Below are positions 1 through 9,289 of a stretch of 64,000 nucleotides of DNA, piece after piece. The notes below the pieces were generated by a model. The model saw only the letters and a program-made list of their open reading frames with translations, was not told the origin of the DNA and did not search any database. The stretch's first letter is position 1. Each line of letters opens with the position of its first letter. This DNA comes from Dyadobacter fermentans (GTDB lineage: Bacteria > Bacteroidota > Bacteroidia > Cytophagales > Spirosomataceae). Both the position numbers and the translations under genes were made by a program. The DNA lies in NCBI RefSeq assembly GCF_019924045.1, contig NZ_JAHXBN010000026.1:1-64000 (forward strand), in the 5' to 3' direction.

Positions 1-2914
1 CGCCGCGGTCGGTACCGAGCACGTAAGTATCCACGCCTTCGGCCAGGGCCACAACCTGGTTACGGTTTCTGGAAAAATTGAATGTCGCATCCCAGCTGAA
101 CCCATCGGCCGTTTTGATGGGCGTACCATTCAGAGTCAGCTCGACGCCACGGTTACGGATTTCACCGGCGTTGATCCTCCGAGAGGCAAAAGTACTCGAC
201 GGCGGCAGGGGCACGTCCAGGATCTGGTTTTTGGTAGATGCATTATAGTAGGCAAATGCTAATCCCGCACGGTTCTTGAAAAAGCGCGCCTCCACGCCGA
301 ATTCGAGGGAAGTAGTCAGCTCGTTTTTTAAATTGGGATCAGGAATGGTCGACGAGAACGAAGCCAGCGGAACGCCGCCATGCGCAACCTGGTCGAGCGA
401 ATAGGTACCGGTGAGCTGGTAAGGCGAACCCGAACTACCCGCCTGCGCTACGGAGGCCCGTAGTTTGAGGAAACTCAATGTATTGCTCCGGATATTGAAT
501 GCATCCGTCACGACGAAACTCGCACTCACCGCCGGGTAAAAGAAAGAGTTATTGGCAGGCGAAAGCGTCGAAGACCAGTCGTTGCGCGCTGAGAAATCGA
601 GGAAGAGATATTCCTTATATCCAACCTGCCCCGACAAATAAACCGAGTTGATCGACGATTCCGTGAGCCCAAACACGTAAGAATTGATCAATGTGTTATT
701 GATTGCGTACAAGCCCGGCACAATGAACTCCGTACCGGTGTTGCCCGTAGTGCGGGAATAGAATTTCTGATGGTTCGCACCGAGGTTCAGGCCAAATGAA
801 ATGTCTTTTGTCAGTTGCGGGGTCAGCGAGAGCAAAATGTCGCTGTTATCCTCCCGTACGCGGGTAACCTGCTCGGAAATATCGCCATTGCGGTTGGCGC
901 TTTGATAAGTGCCTTTTTCGCGATAGCGCAGACGCTGGTCGGTGTAGAAGTCAGTCCCGGTTTTGGCGGTGAGGCGGATCCAGTCGTTAAACTGGTAGCT
1001 CAGGCGGATCAAACCCAGCAACCGCTGGCGATCATCCGAGTTACGGGTATGATCGACCGTCCAATATGGGTTGGCGGTTGATGAATTGGTCGCATAGGTC
1101 TTTTCCATCCCTACAAACGGCACCGTACCATAGCCGAGCTGCTTCGCTACATCCTCCGCCGTCCATGCCGAATTGGCCAGAATGCTCATGGGCATACTGC
1201 GCGGCTGGCTGATGAACAGGTACGCCGGGTTATCACTCGCATCCGAAACCGTAGGCCGGTTTGCGCCTTTCTGGCCTATGTAGTTGGCTTTTACATCCAA
1301 TTCCAGCTTCGAGGTGATCTTCGCGACGGTACGGAGGTTCACGTTGTTACGTTTCAGCGTATTGCCCGGTGTGTACCCCTCGATATCGGTGCGCCCATAA
1401 GAAAGCCGGTAGTTGACATTGTCATTCCCTCCTTCCAGGCTCAGGTTATTGACCAACTGCTTTTCCTTTCTGAAAAAGGTTTGAAAAGTGTTGGGCTGAG
1501 GCGTAAAATTGAGCACATTACCCCACTGGTCCTCATATTGCTGCCCATCCATACGGGCGCCCCAGCTCGAACGTGTGAAACGGTCGCGGCCACCGCTGGC
1601 TTTGGGCATCCCCTGAATATTGCCGGCCTGCGCCGCTGCCCAGGTGTATATTTTGCCATCATTGCCCCGGAAATGCGTGAAGGCGCCATCCAGCCCCTGG
1701 CCGTATTCATCCTGGAAGTCGGGCAGTACCAATGCGTCACCTACCGAATAGTCGACACCGTATTTAATACCAATACCTTTTCTCGACTTACCTGATTTGG
1801 TGGTGATCAGCACCACACCATTACTACCCCGCTGGCCGTAGAGCGCGGCAGCATTAGGCCCTTTCAGCACGGAGATCGACTCCACATCCTCGGGGTTAAT
1901 ATTTGAAATACCATCCCCATAATCGATACCGCCCGTTGATGAGGGTGAATTGGGATTGCTGTTATCCATCGGAATACCATCGATCACATATAGCGGCTGG
2001 CTGTTACCGACGAGCGAATTGGAGCCGCGGATCACTACGCGCGACGAGCCTCCCGCACCGTTGGCCGAACGCGTCACCTGCACACCCGCCATCTTGCCCG
2101 CCAATGTGGTGGCAAGGTTGGCTTCCTTGGCGGTACTGATCGCCTCTCCTCCTATTTCCTGCACCGAATAACCCAGCGCACGCTTATCCCGCTTGATACC
2201 CAATGCGGTTACCACTACTTCCGAGAGATTTTGCGTGTCTTCGGCCAGGGTAATGTTGATCTCCGACTGCGCTCCTACCACCACTTCTTTGCGCACATAA
2301 CCCACAAAGGAGAACACCAGCACTGCCGAAGCGTCGTCCACGGCAATTTCGTATTTCCCCATCACATCCGTAGCGGTACCCCGCGTGGTGCCCTTTACGA
2401 GCACGCTTACGCCGATCAGCGGCTCTCCTTTCGCGTCCACCACCGTACCACGCACGGCCGACTCCGCCACCTCCGCCCGCGTTACAGGCGAGAGGGATGC
2501 GAGCGGACTGTCCTGCGACAATGCCGAACTTTCCCGGTTCGGCGCAGCATGGCTATCCTTTTTGCGGCGATCCTTCGAAGCCAGCAGCACATACGTATTC
2601 TCTTTAATCTTCTTGTATTTCAATCCCGTGGAAGCCAGCAATGCATCCAGGTTCTGTTCCAGCGTTCGGGATGGGTTGACCGCAGCGGAGGAAACCTTCA
2701 AATCGTCGAGCAGCTTTTCTTCGAAGAGAATGTCGGCGCCATAGCTCTCTTTCAATTTCAGCAATGCATCGCGCAGGCGTACGGGCTGCGTTTGCCTCGT
2801 TTCGGTCTGCAAAGGGCGGGCCGATGCCAGCAACTGCCCGAATCCCGGCGGAGGGCACAAACTGAGCATGGCGTAAAGGCCAAATGCCTTTGCCAGAGGT
2901 ACATGTGGGTTCAT
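1..2914 (-). CDS. SusC/RagA-type TonB-dependent receptor with STN domain (partial, C-terminus off window)
   Basis: The frame is open from the ATG at 2914 down to base 1 (about 971 codons), so the C-terminus lies outside the window. After a short leader, an STN domain (about residues 45-110) reads QPVRLRDALLKLKESYGA and onward. A carboxypeptidase-regulatory-like domain with GTVVDAKGEPLIGVSV follows, then a plug containing YVIDGIPM and SVLKGPNAAALYGQRGSNG, then barrel strands. SusC proteins bring oligosaccharides or other large ligands through the outer membrane using TonB energy. The STN domain is the part that passes a substrate signal to a FecR-type anti-sigma factor, and genes for FecR and an ECF sigma factor lie directly upstream, 26 bp away. 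That makes an auto-inducing unit likely. No SusD partner is visible; it would lie beyond the left edge. The substrate cannot be read from the sequence. Confidence 0.93.
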   Translation of the reverse strand, partial: MNPHVPLAKAFGLYAMLSLCPPPGFGQLLASARPLQTETRQTQPVRLRDALLKLKESYGADILFEEKLLDDLKVSSAAVNPSRTLEQNLDALLASTGLKYKKIKENTYVLLASKDRRKKDSHAAPNRESSALSQDSPLASLSPVTRAEVAESAVRGTVVDAKGEPLIGVSVLVKGTTRGTATDVMGKYEIAVDDASAVLVFSFVGYVRKEVVVGAQSEINITLAEDTQNLSEVVVTALGIKRDKRALGYSVQEIGGEAISTAKEANLATTLAGKMAGVQVTRSANGAGGSSRVVIRGSNSLVGNSQPLYVIDGIPMDNSNPNSPSSTGGIDYGDGISNINPEDVESISVLKGPNAAALYGQRGSNGVVLITTKSGKSRKGIGIKYGVDYSVGDALVLPDFQDEYGQGLDGAFTHFRGNDGKIYTWAAAQAGNIQGMPKASGGRDRFTRSSWGARMDGQQYEDQWGNVLNFTPQPNTFQTFFRKEKQLVNNLSLEGGNDNVNYRLSYGRTDIEGYTPGNTLKRNNVNLRTVAKITSKLELDVKANYIGQKGANRPTVSDASDNPAYLFISQPRSMPMSILANSAWTAEDVAKQLGYGTVPFVGMEKTYATNSSTANPYWTVDHTRNSDDRQRLLGLIRLSYQFNDWIRLTAKTGTDFYTDQRLRYREKGTYQSANRNGDISEQVTRVREDNSDILLSLTPQLTKDISFGLNLGANHQKFYSRTTGNTGTEFIVPGLYAINNTLINSYVFGLTESSINSVYLSGQVGYKEYLFLDFSARNDWSSTLSPANNSFFYPAVSASFVVTDAFNIRSNTLSFLKLRASVAQAGSSGSPYQLTGTYSLDQVAHGGVPLASFSSTIPDPNLKNELTTSLEFGVEARFFKNRAGLAFAYYNASTKNQILDVPLPPSSTFASRRINAGEIRNRGVELTLNGTPIKTADGFSWDATFNFSRNRNQVVALAEGVDTYVLGTDRG

Positions 2915-2940
2915 GGTAGCGTTTGGGTTAGTTAAAAGAT

Positions 2941-3951
2941 CTAATTGGTGTCAGTTGAATCGGGAACAAGGCGCACCTGGTCGCCGCCGACCAGCACACG
3001 CATATCAAGCATTTCGGACAGCACCGACAGCAATTCATCGGCCTGCCGGGCTTTGAATGTACCGGTAACCTGCCGGGCGGCGAGTGCGGGATCGGCCACG
3101 ACGATTTCCAGCCCGAATACCGCATTCAGCTCGCGGCTCGCATCGGCCAGGGTGGTATGGTCGAAATGGAAATGATGCTCTTGCCAAACCGCCGGGTCTT
3201 TCAGCTCCGTGACGGTCAGCGGTTGAATGGCGATCTTGCCATCCGCAGCCACGGAGGCCTTTTCACCCGGCTTCATATCGAGCGGCTGGACCATTTCAGC
3301 GGAAGAAATCTGCACTTTGCCTTTGCTCAATACCACCTGGGTGCCTTTCTTGCGGGTATACACAAAAAACTCGGTACCCAGCACGGTCACCTTTCCCTGG
3401 TCGGGCGTGTGAACCGTGAACGGCTGGTGATCCACCTGGTGCGTTACCACAAAACCGGCCTCGCCTGTGAGGTGAACATCCCTCCCTATGCTGCCGAAGC
3501 CCCACCGGAGGAGTTTCAGATGGGAGTTGGCCAGCAGCGATACACGGCTTCCATCGCTCAGTTGAACGGTCTGGCTTTGCGCGTAGCCGGTGCGGTAATG
3601 CCGGTAAAAGATCGCATCCCGGTAATAGTATCCGCCTCCTGCCATCAACAGAACGGCCGCGGCAATGCGTAACCAGTTCCGCCAAGGCAGCGATGGTGCC
3701 CCGGCGGCCCCTGCACGGTTCTTGTCCTCGGCAAGGGACGGCGATTCCAGCAAGGCCTGAATATTTTTAAAAGCCTCCCCAACATCCGGTAAAAATTGCG
3801 GGTGGCTGTTTTCCCATTCCTGTAACCATTCGAAATAGCGCTCCGTGTTTCCCGGTTCGCCCAGCCATTCTTCGATAAGCTGCTTTTGCAGCAACGTAGC
3901 CTGGCCGGCGAAATAGGTGAAGAGCATTTCTTTGGATAATGGTGTGTTCAT
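2941..3951 (-). CDS. FecR-type anti-sigma factor
   Basis: 336 aa. The N-terminal cytoplasmic part (residues 1-90) would bind the sigma factor. One membrane helix lies at about 93-108 (LRIAAAVLLMAGGGYYY). The periplasmic FecR domain has the usual VQLSDGSRVSLLANSHL start and the ending TVLGTEFFVYT. The C-terminal DUF4974-type module (about 260-330) resembles an STN fold and would contact the signalling domain of the receptor. The gene lies between the ECF sigma gene (12 bp upstream) and the STN-bearing SusC gene (26 bp downstream), all on the minus strand, which is the standard order for Bacteroidota transmembrane signalling to a nutrient receptor. In this family the protein holds the sigma factor inactive until the receptor is occupied. 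The length is normal and no defects are seen. Confidence 0.93.
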   Translation of the reverse strand: MNTPLSKEMLFTYFAGQATLLQKQLIEEWLGEPGNTERYFEWLQEWENSHPQFLPDVGEAFKNIQALLESPSLAEDKNRAGAAGAPSLPWRNWLRIAAAVLLMAGGGYYYRDAIFYRHYRTGYAQSQTVQLSDGSRVSLLANSHLKLLRWGFGSIGRDVHLTGEAGFVVTHQVDHQPFTVHTPDQGKVTVLGTEFFVYTRKKGTQVVLSKGKVQISSAEMVQPLDMKPGEKASVAADGKIAIQPLTVTELKDPAVWQEHHFHFDHTTLADASRELNAVFGLEIVVADPALAARQVTGTFKARQADELLSVLSEMLDMRVLVGGDQVRLVPDSTDTN

Positions 3952-3963
3952 GCTTTTAGTTTG

Positions 3964-4605
3964 TCAGTTTTGTTTCAATGATCGGCGCAATACACTGAGC
4001 GCCTTGGATATATGCCATTCCACGCCCTTTACCGTCACTCCGAGTTTCTCCGCGATTTCCTGGTAGGATTTACCCTCAAACCTGCTCAGGATAAACACCT
4101 TCTGGCATTGCGGGGGCAAAGCATGGATCGCCCGCTCCACCTGCATATACAGCTCGTCCATTTCCATGATATGGTCAGGCGCGAGCATATCGGAAAGGAA
4201 ATCGTCGTCGAGCTCCTCCTGCCTGATTTTGTTGAACTCCCAGCGGAGGTAAGTGAAGCATCTGTTCCGCACCGCTGTGAAGAGATAGGCCCGGAAGGTC
4301 GTGGCGATGCAGGTATGCAATTCTTTTTTCCAGAAATTGAGGAAAATTTCCGTTACCAGATCTTCGGCAATTTCTTTGTTATACACAAACCTCGCGGCAT
4401 GGCTGCAAAGCGGCTGGTAGTAGGTCCTGAACAGCAGTTCATACCCTTTGGCCGCATCCTGCCCGAATGTTTTCCGGATAAAAAACTCCCTGTCGGGCAG
4501 CGCATTATCGGGCACGGTTGCCTGCGGCATCCCCGCCCTAGGGTCGATCGGTCTTTCGGGGTTTTTCTCTTCGTCCGGTAAATGTTCGGAAGGTTCGGGC
4601 GTCAC
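3964..4605 (-). CDS. ECF RNA polymerase sigma factor (FecI-like)
   Basis: 213 aa with region 2 (YELLFRTYYQPLCSHAARFV, then EIAEDLVTEIFLNFW) and region 4 (ALPPQCQKVFILSRFEGKSY, then QEIAEKLGVTVKGVEWHIS), the pattern of Bacteroidota RNA polymerase sigma-70 family 1. It probably directs transcription of its own operon and of the STN-SusC gene downstream. The annotated start is a GTG at 4605. The first 24 residues (proline and acid rich) precede an ATG at residue 25, so the true start could be later, but an N-terminal extension before region 2 is needed either way. It is the first gene of a sigma/anti-sigma/receptor unit and is divergent from the small membrane protein at 4719. Confidence 0.92.
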   Translation of the reverse strand: MTPEPSEHLPDEEKNPERPIDPRAGMPQATVPDNALPDREFFIRKTFGQDAAKGYELLFRTYYQPLCSHAARFVYNKEIAEDLVTEIFLNFWKKELHTCIATTFRAYLFTAVRNRCFTYLRWEFNKIRQEELDDDFLSDMLAPDHIMEMDELYMQVERAIHALPPQCQKVFILSRFEGKSYQEIAEKLGVTVKGVEWHISKALSVLRRSLKQN

Positions 4606-4718
4606 GGTTCGGGGCTGGGTTTAGGGCTACACCCACAGGACAAAATTTGGAAAGGCTACCCTAGTTGTTCAATAAAAAACTTTCATTTTTTAATTTGCAC
4701 CCCTAAAAATACGACACA

Positions 4719-5171
4719 ATGCGCAAAAGCTTCATCCAAACCAAACCCCACATCCTACTCCTCCTCGCCTGCCCCATCATAGCTGTTATTGCCTGGATGC
4801 GACGAAGTTATTCAGTGGACGTGCAGCTGTACGATACTTATTACATACTTCGAATCGACTTGATAGCGGAGTTCCTGATTACGATCATCCTGATTACCAG
4901 CCTGCTATACTGGCTCACTCGAAACCGCACCGGTTTCCCACAGCTCACTGCCGCTCACGTACTCGCGACAATCGGCATCGCCCTCTACATCACCAGCACG
5001 ATGGGCTACCCGCCCAACAATGCCGTGGACACCTGGTCGACATTTTCGCCACAGCAATACAAAGAGTGGGAAGACATGCGGGTGCGCTTTGTGGGCGCGG
5101 TGGTTACGTTCGGGGCTTTCCAGCTTTTGCTGGTTGTGAACCTGATTGTGAAATGGATAAAAACCGCCTGA
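4719..5171 (+). CDS. Small four-helix membrane protein of unknown function
   Basis: 150 aa with four likely membrane helices at about residues 10-26, 46-66, 78-94 and 125-147. The protein is not recognised as a named family. The loop before helix 2 reads VDVQLYDTYYIL, which closely resembles the DVQLHDTYF stretch of heme-copper oxidase subunit I. However, the histidine is replaced by Tyr and the heme/copper ligands are absent, so an oxidase function is not supported. The start at 4719 follows an AT-rich leader with a possible promoter (TTG at 4665-4667 and TTAATTTG at 4690-4697, spacer 22). It is divergent from the sigma factor gene and 86 bp upstream of the next membrane protein. Confidence 0.7.
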   Translation: MRKSFIQTKPHILLLLACPIIAVIAWMRRSYSVDVQLYDTYYILRIDLIAEFLITIILITSLLYWLTRNRTGFPQLTAAHVLATIGIALYITSTMGYPPNNAVDTWSTFSPQQYKEWEDMRVRFVGAVVTFGAFQLLLVVNLIVKWIKTA

Positions 5172-5257
5172 TAACCCGGGCGTGCCCAAGGATGGTTGGT
5201 TGGTAATAGGGAAAAAAAAGCAGATAGTTTGGCGGCTTGCATTAAAGCCACGAGCCA

Positions 5258-7039
5258 ATGAACCTGTTCGTTTTCCTTGCATTGTCGGCCTTCGTCGGAG
5301 GCATTTCCCTGTTTGCCGCTTACCTGCAAGTCGCTAAGTCACCGGAGCCAGAGTATTCCATTTCCGGGCCTTTCACACTGCGTAAAATCCTGTTTTTCCT
5401 TGCATGGGCAACACCCGTGATGTTATTCTTCGTGGTATGGGCCATCACCACGGTCAATATCCCTTATCAGGACGATATCGACGCAATCCTGGAATCTACC
5501 TCGGCCATAGCGGAGGGAACAGGCTCAATCCGCGAATTCTGGTCGGCGTTATCTAAGCAGGATGATGAGCGTCGGATTGTGGTTGTGAGGTTGGTGGCCT
5601 GTGTGATGTACTGGATAAGCGGATCCATCGATTTTCGCATGATCGCACTGGTGGGAATTTGCTCTTATCTGGTATTCCTCAAACTGGTCTTTGCCTGGTT
5701 CAGGTCCGAGCCCAATCTTTCATTGGTGCTGCTTCTGCCGGTCCCGTATTTGCTCTTCTCCAACTTCAACTACGTGGCATTGTACCAGGCAATGGTCCCG
5801 CTGCAACACATAGCGGTGTATGTCTGGGGATTCGCCAGCATTTGGTTAGTGGCCCGTAATACACGTACCGGGCTGATTTGGGGGGCAGCTTTGGGCATTT
5901 TATCTGTTTACTCCGATGTGACGGGCATATTTATAGGCCCAGTAGTTGCCGTGATGTTACTGACCCGTCGAAGATGGCTGGCGGCAACGTTTTGGATATT
6001 GCTGTTCGGTTCTGTCGCCACATCCTACTTCAATGGGCTGGTAATGCCCGATTTCCGTCCAACCTTCGCCCAAAACTTAGCATCCTGGCCGGACATGCTC
6101 TTGATAGCCGTTGCTATGCCCGGCATGATTGCCGACGTGTTTTTGGAGGGAAGCCCAATTTTAAGATTGATTTGCGCGGCCGGTGCCGGAGTGGTAAGCC
6201 TTTCGCTGGTAGGTGTGAGCGCATTCCGGTTCGGCGGCAAGCTCGTGCGCGAAAGAGAGGCCATTACACCGAACCAATGGTGGCTTGCTGGTTGCATCCT
6301 GTTTTTGATGATCACCTTTTTCGCTTTCACCTTCGGCCGTGCCGCCAATGGTGCAAACAGCATTTTGTTGAGCAGGTACAAACATATGTTTGCATTTTGG
6401 GCCATATTCAATTATCTGCTCATGCTTCAACTGCCGCTGTTTCAGCGCATGGCCCAGCGGTACTTGCTCATTTTACAAGCTGCTGCCTTAATCTATTTCG
6501 GAGGTAGTTATTTTCAGACCTGGGGCGATATGATCTATTTGCGAAAAACCATTCAAACAGATGCATATGGCTGGACAAAGAACCGGGAGTTCCCTTCGGC
6601 GCCCATTTACATTGCTGTAAAAAAGACGGTAGATTCTATTTTCGAGAACGCATTGAAAAACAGCATCTACCAGTTCCCCGAACTTCCTTTCGACTGCCTC
6701 AAGCAGGCCAAAGTTCGCGGGACTTCAGAAATTGTGGTCCGTACGGCCGACTTTATTGTCGTAGGTGCCGAGGTGCCGGATGTCCGCTGCTCACCCGACG
6801 ATGGCATTTACCTGATCATCCATTCCGATGACGAAATACATATATTACCGATGCGCCTCCGCAGGAACACGTTTCTCCGCTTCCTGCGCACCGGTCGCTA
6901 TTATGCCGGTTATTGCGAGTCGATGGCTATGCTGCGGCAATATTTATCCAAAAACAAAAAATATAAACTGACGCTGGGCGTAATCAGCGGCTCGAACCGC
7001 TATTTGCTGACTACCGGCAAAGAGCTTAGCACCGGCTGA
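5258..7039 (+). CDS. Polytopic membrane protein, possible GT-C-fold glycosyltransferase
   Basis: 593 aa. About ten to eleven hydrophobic segments fill residues 1-430, followed by a roughly 150-residue soluble C-terminal domain that begins after YFQTWGDMIYLRK. The first large external loop contains NIPYQDDIDAILE. An acidic pair in that loop is typical of GT-C glycosyltransferases, which move sugars from lipid-phosphate donors. That is the only motif support, so the function is an inference. No signal peptidase site is seen. The ATG at 5258 begins a membrane helix directly. The neighbours do not help: it is followed convergently, 5 bp later, by the aldehyde oxidoreductase operon. Alternatives are a polysaccharide-related flippase or a wholly unassigned family. 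Confidence 0.65.
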   Translation: MNLFVFLALSAFVGGISLFAAYLQVAKSPEPEYSISGPFTLRKILFFLAWATPVMLFFVVWAITTVNIPYQDDIDAILESTSAIAEGTGSIREFWSALSKQDDERRIVVVRLVACVMYWISGSIDFRMIALVGICSYLVFLKLVFAWFRSEPNLSLVLLLPVPYLLFSNFNYVALYQAMVPLQHIAVYVWGFASIWLVARNTRTGLIWGAALGILSVYSDVTGIFIGPVVAVMLLTRRRWLAATFWILLFGSVATSYFNGLVMPDFRPTFAQNLASWPDMLLIAVAMPGMIADVFLEGSPILRLICAAGAGVVSLSLVGVSAFRFGGKLVREREAITPNQWWLAGCILFLMITFFAFTFGRAANGANSILLSRYKHMFAFWAIFNYLLMLQLPLFQRMAQRYLLILQAAALIYFGGSYFQTWGDMIYLRKTIQTDAYGWTKNREFPSAPIYIAVKKTVDSIFENALKNSIYQFPELPFDCLKQAKVRGTSEIVVRTADFIVVGAEVPDVRCSPDDGIYLIIHSDDEIHILPMRLRRNTFLRFLRTGRYYAGYCESMAMLRQYLSKNKKYKLTLGVISGSNRYLLTTGKELSTG

Positions 7040-7044
7040 ATAGC

Positions 7045-9282
7045 TCAGATCAGCTTGTCGGGTGTGATCGGCAACTCCCGCACACGCTTACCGGTTGCGT
7101 GGAATACGGCATTCGCAATGGCCGCCGCAACGCCTACAATAGCGATTTCGCCAAGGCCTTTCGAACCAATGGGGTTGGCCTGCATATCCGGTTTGTCGAT
7201 GTAATACACCTCGATCGGCGGCACATCGGCGTGAACGGGGATATGGTAGCTGGCAAAATCGGTAGTTACATAACGGCCAAAACGATGGTCCATTTCCGAA
7301 TGCTCCATGAGCGCCATGCCAATGCCGCCTACAACGCCGCCGATCGATTGGCTGCGAGCGGTTTGATAATTGATGATCGCACCCACATCCGCACACGTAA
7401 CCGCGCGCGTAACGCGCACCTCGCCCGTGAGCGGGTTCACCTCCACCTCCACAAAATGGCACCCAAACGAATACATCGAGTACTGATCACGCTCCGCGCC
7501 CGATTTCGATTCTTCGGTCACTTCCAGCTCATTCAGATAATGGTATTTTAAGATATCGGCATAACTAATTCCCTCCTTGTCATCCTGAGAACTAAATATC
7601 CGGCCATTCCTGACCACCAACTGCCCTCCTGACTTACGCCCCTCCGGCATCTCTCCCGCCAAAGCGACCAGTTTGCTTTTCAACGCCTCACAAGCGACAT
7701 GCACCGCCGAACCCACGCTGGGAATTGTGGACGAGCCATTCTGGCCGGGTGCATCGGGCAAGGCCGAATGGCCGAGATCGAAGCGTACCTTTTTAGCATT
7801 CAAACCTAAAACCTTCGCGGCAATGCGGGTCATGGCTGTACCCGTGCCCGGGCCGATGTCCATCGTCGCGCTTTGCACGATCACCGAACCGTCGGCCTGC
7901 ATGATAGCCCGCGCTTTGGAGGGGTGCCGGTGAAACCCGTACAGGCTCGACGCCATGCCGTAGCCGAGCAGCATGCCATTGCGTTTCACCGACCGCGGCT
8001 CCGGCAGCCGGTTTTTCCAGCCTATTTTCTCAGCGCCCAGCTCATAGCATTCCCTCAGCGACTTCGCCGACCACGGCAGGTTCCGCTCGGGATCGGATTC
8101 CGCATAGTTTTTGAGCCGGAATTCCAGCGGGTCTGCTTTCAATGCATACGCCAGCTCATCCATCGCCGACTCCAATGCAAACATCCCCGTCGCATCGCCC
8201 GGCCCGCGCATCCAGGTGGGTGTGTTCACATCGAGCGGGAGCAGGCGGTAGCGCGTGGCCACGTGCGGGCACGCGTATAGCGCACGCGAGGCCAGAACGG
8301 TACGCTCCAAATGCTCTTCATACATCGACGTCTGCCCCGTCCCTTCGTGTACAATGCCTGCCAGGCGGCCGTCTTTCACGGCGCCGATACTGATTTTCTG
8401 TTTGGTATACGGCCTGTAACCCACCGATGTAAACATCTGCTCCCGCCCCAGTACCAGTTTCACAGGCAGTTTCAACTGCTTTGCAGCCATGACCGCCGCC
8501 ATCGTATGCGGCCACACCCGTATGCCCGACCCGAATGCCCCGCCAATGTAAGTGGCCACCACCTGCACATTTTCCCTCGGCAGCTTAAATGCCTGCGCGA
8601 GTTGTCCCTGTGCGGATTTCACGCCCTGGTTTTTGTCATATACCGTGAGCTTATCCTCTGCCTCCCACACAGCGATAATCGCATGCGGTTCGAGCGGCTG
8701 ATGGTGCTGGGTAGGGATGGTATATTCGGCCTCGATCCTGACGTGGGCATCACGCAAAGCCGCTGCATCGCCGCGCTCGTAGTCCTGAAAAGGTGAGTTT
8801 TTAGCGCGCTGGACATTCAGCGGGATGCCGGAGTGCGCGATATTTTTTTCAAAATGTGTCCGATGAGGCTCCTGCTGGTAGGTCACGCGCACAAGCGAGG
8901 CCGCATGCATCGCCTGTTCGTGCGTAGCCGCGATCACCATCGCCACAGGCTGTCCGTCGAAATAAATGAGCGAATCATAAAACACGCGGAATGCGGTACC
9001 TGGCGGGACGCGTTCCGCTGGTTGCTTCTTGGGAGGCCAGCCCGGTATTGTCATGGCATTTATATGGCTGATCACCGCAAGCACGCCCGGCACCGCATCC
9101 GCTTCGCGCGAGTCGATGGCGGTAATGCTGCCCTTCGCAATCGTGCTCGTCACCAACACCGCATGTACCAGCCCGGGAATCGCATATTCGGCCGAATACG
9201 TGGCTGTACCTGTCACTTTCGCCGCGCCATCGACGCGACTCAGCGAGGGATCCGACGGATTATCCAACGACTGTCTGTTCAT
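7045..9282 (-). CDS. paoC: Aldehyde oxidoreductase molybdenum-binding subunit (PaoC-like, xanthine dehydrogenase family)
   Basis: 745 aa, the length expected for PaoC/YagR. The N-terminal aldehyde oxidase a/b-hammerhead domain begins near KVTGTATYSAEYAIPGLVHA (residues 22-130). The molybdopterin-binding part holds TYIGGAFGSGIRVW, LESAMDELAYAL, TMDIGPGTGTAM and, near the C-terminus, GSKGLGEIAIVG. The glutamate of that last motif (about residue 712) aligns with the catalytic base of the family. It should oxidise aldehydes to carboxylic acids at a Mo-pterin centre. It is the last gene of a three-gene operon, with the FAD subunit ending 7 bp before its start. No cofactor-insertion chaperone (PaoD/XdhC) is seen in this window. 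Confidence 0.92.
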   Translation of the reverse strand: MNRQSLDNPSDPSLSRVDGAAKVTGTATYSAEYAIPGLVHAVLVTSTIAKGSITAIDSREADAVPGVLAVISHINAMTIPGWPPKKQPAERVPPGTAFRVFYDSLIYFDGQPVAMVIAATHEQAMHAASLVRVTYQQEPHRTHFEKNIAHSGIPLNVQRAKNSPFQDYERGDAAALRDAHVRIEAEYTIPTQHHQPLEPHAIIAVWEAEDKLTVYDKNQGVKSAQGQLAQAFKLPRENVQVVATYIGGAFGSGIRVWPHTMAAVMAAKQLKLPVKLVLGREQMFTSVGYRPYTKQKISIGAVKDGRLAGIVHEGTGQTSMYEEHLERTVLASRALYACPHVATRYRLLPLDVNTPTWMRGPGDATGMFALESAMDELAYALKADPLEFRLKNYAESDPERNLPWSAKSLRECYELGAEKIGWKNRLPEPRSVKRNGMLLGYGMASSLYGFHRHPSKARAIMQADGSVIVQSATMDIGPGTGTAMTRIAAKVLGLNAKKVRFDLGHSALPDAPGQNGSSTIPSVGSAVHVACEALKSKLVALAGEMPEGRKSGGQLVVRNGRIFSSQDDKEGISYADILKYHYLNELEVTEESKSGAERDQYSMYSFGCHFVEVEVNPLTGEVRVTRAVTCADVGAIINYQTARSQSIGGVVGGIGMALMEHSEMDHRFGRYVTTDFASYHIPVHADVPPIEVYYIDKPDMQANPIGSKGLGEIAIVGVAAAIANAVFHATGKRVRELPITPDKLI

Positions 9283-9289
9283 AGTCCGG

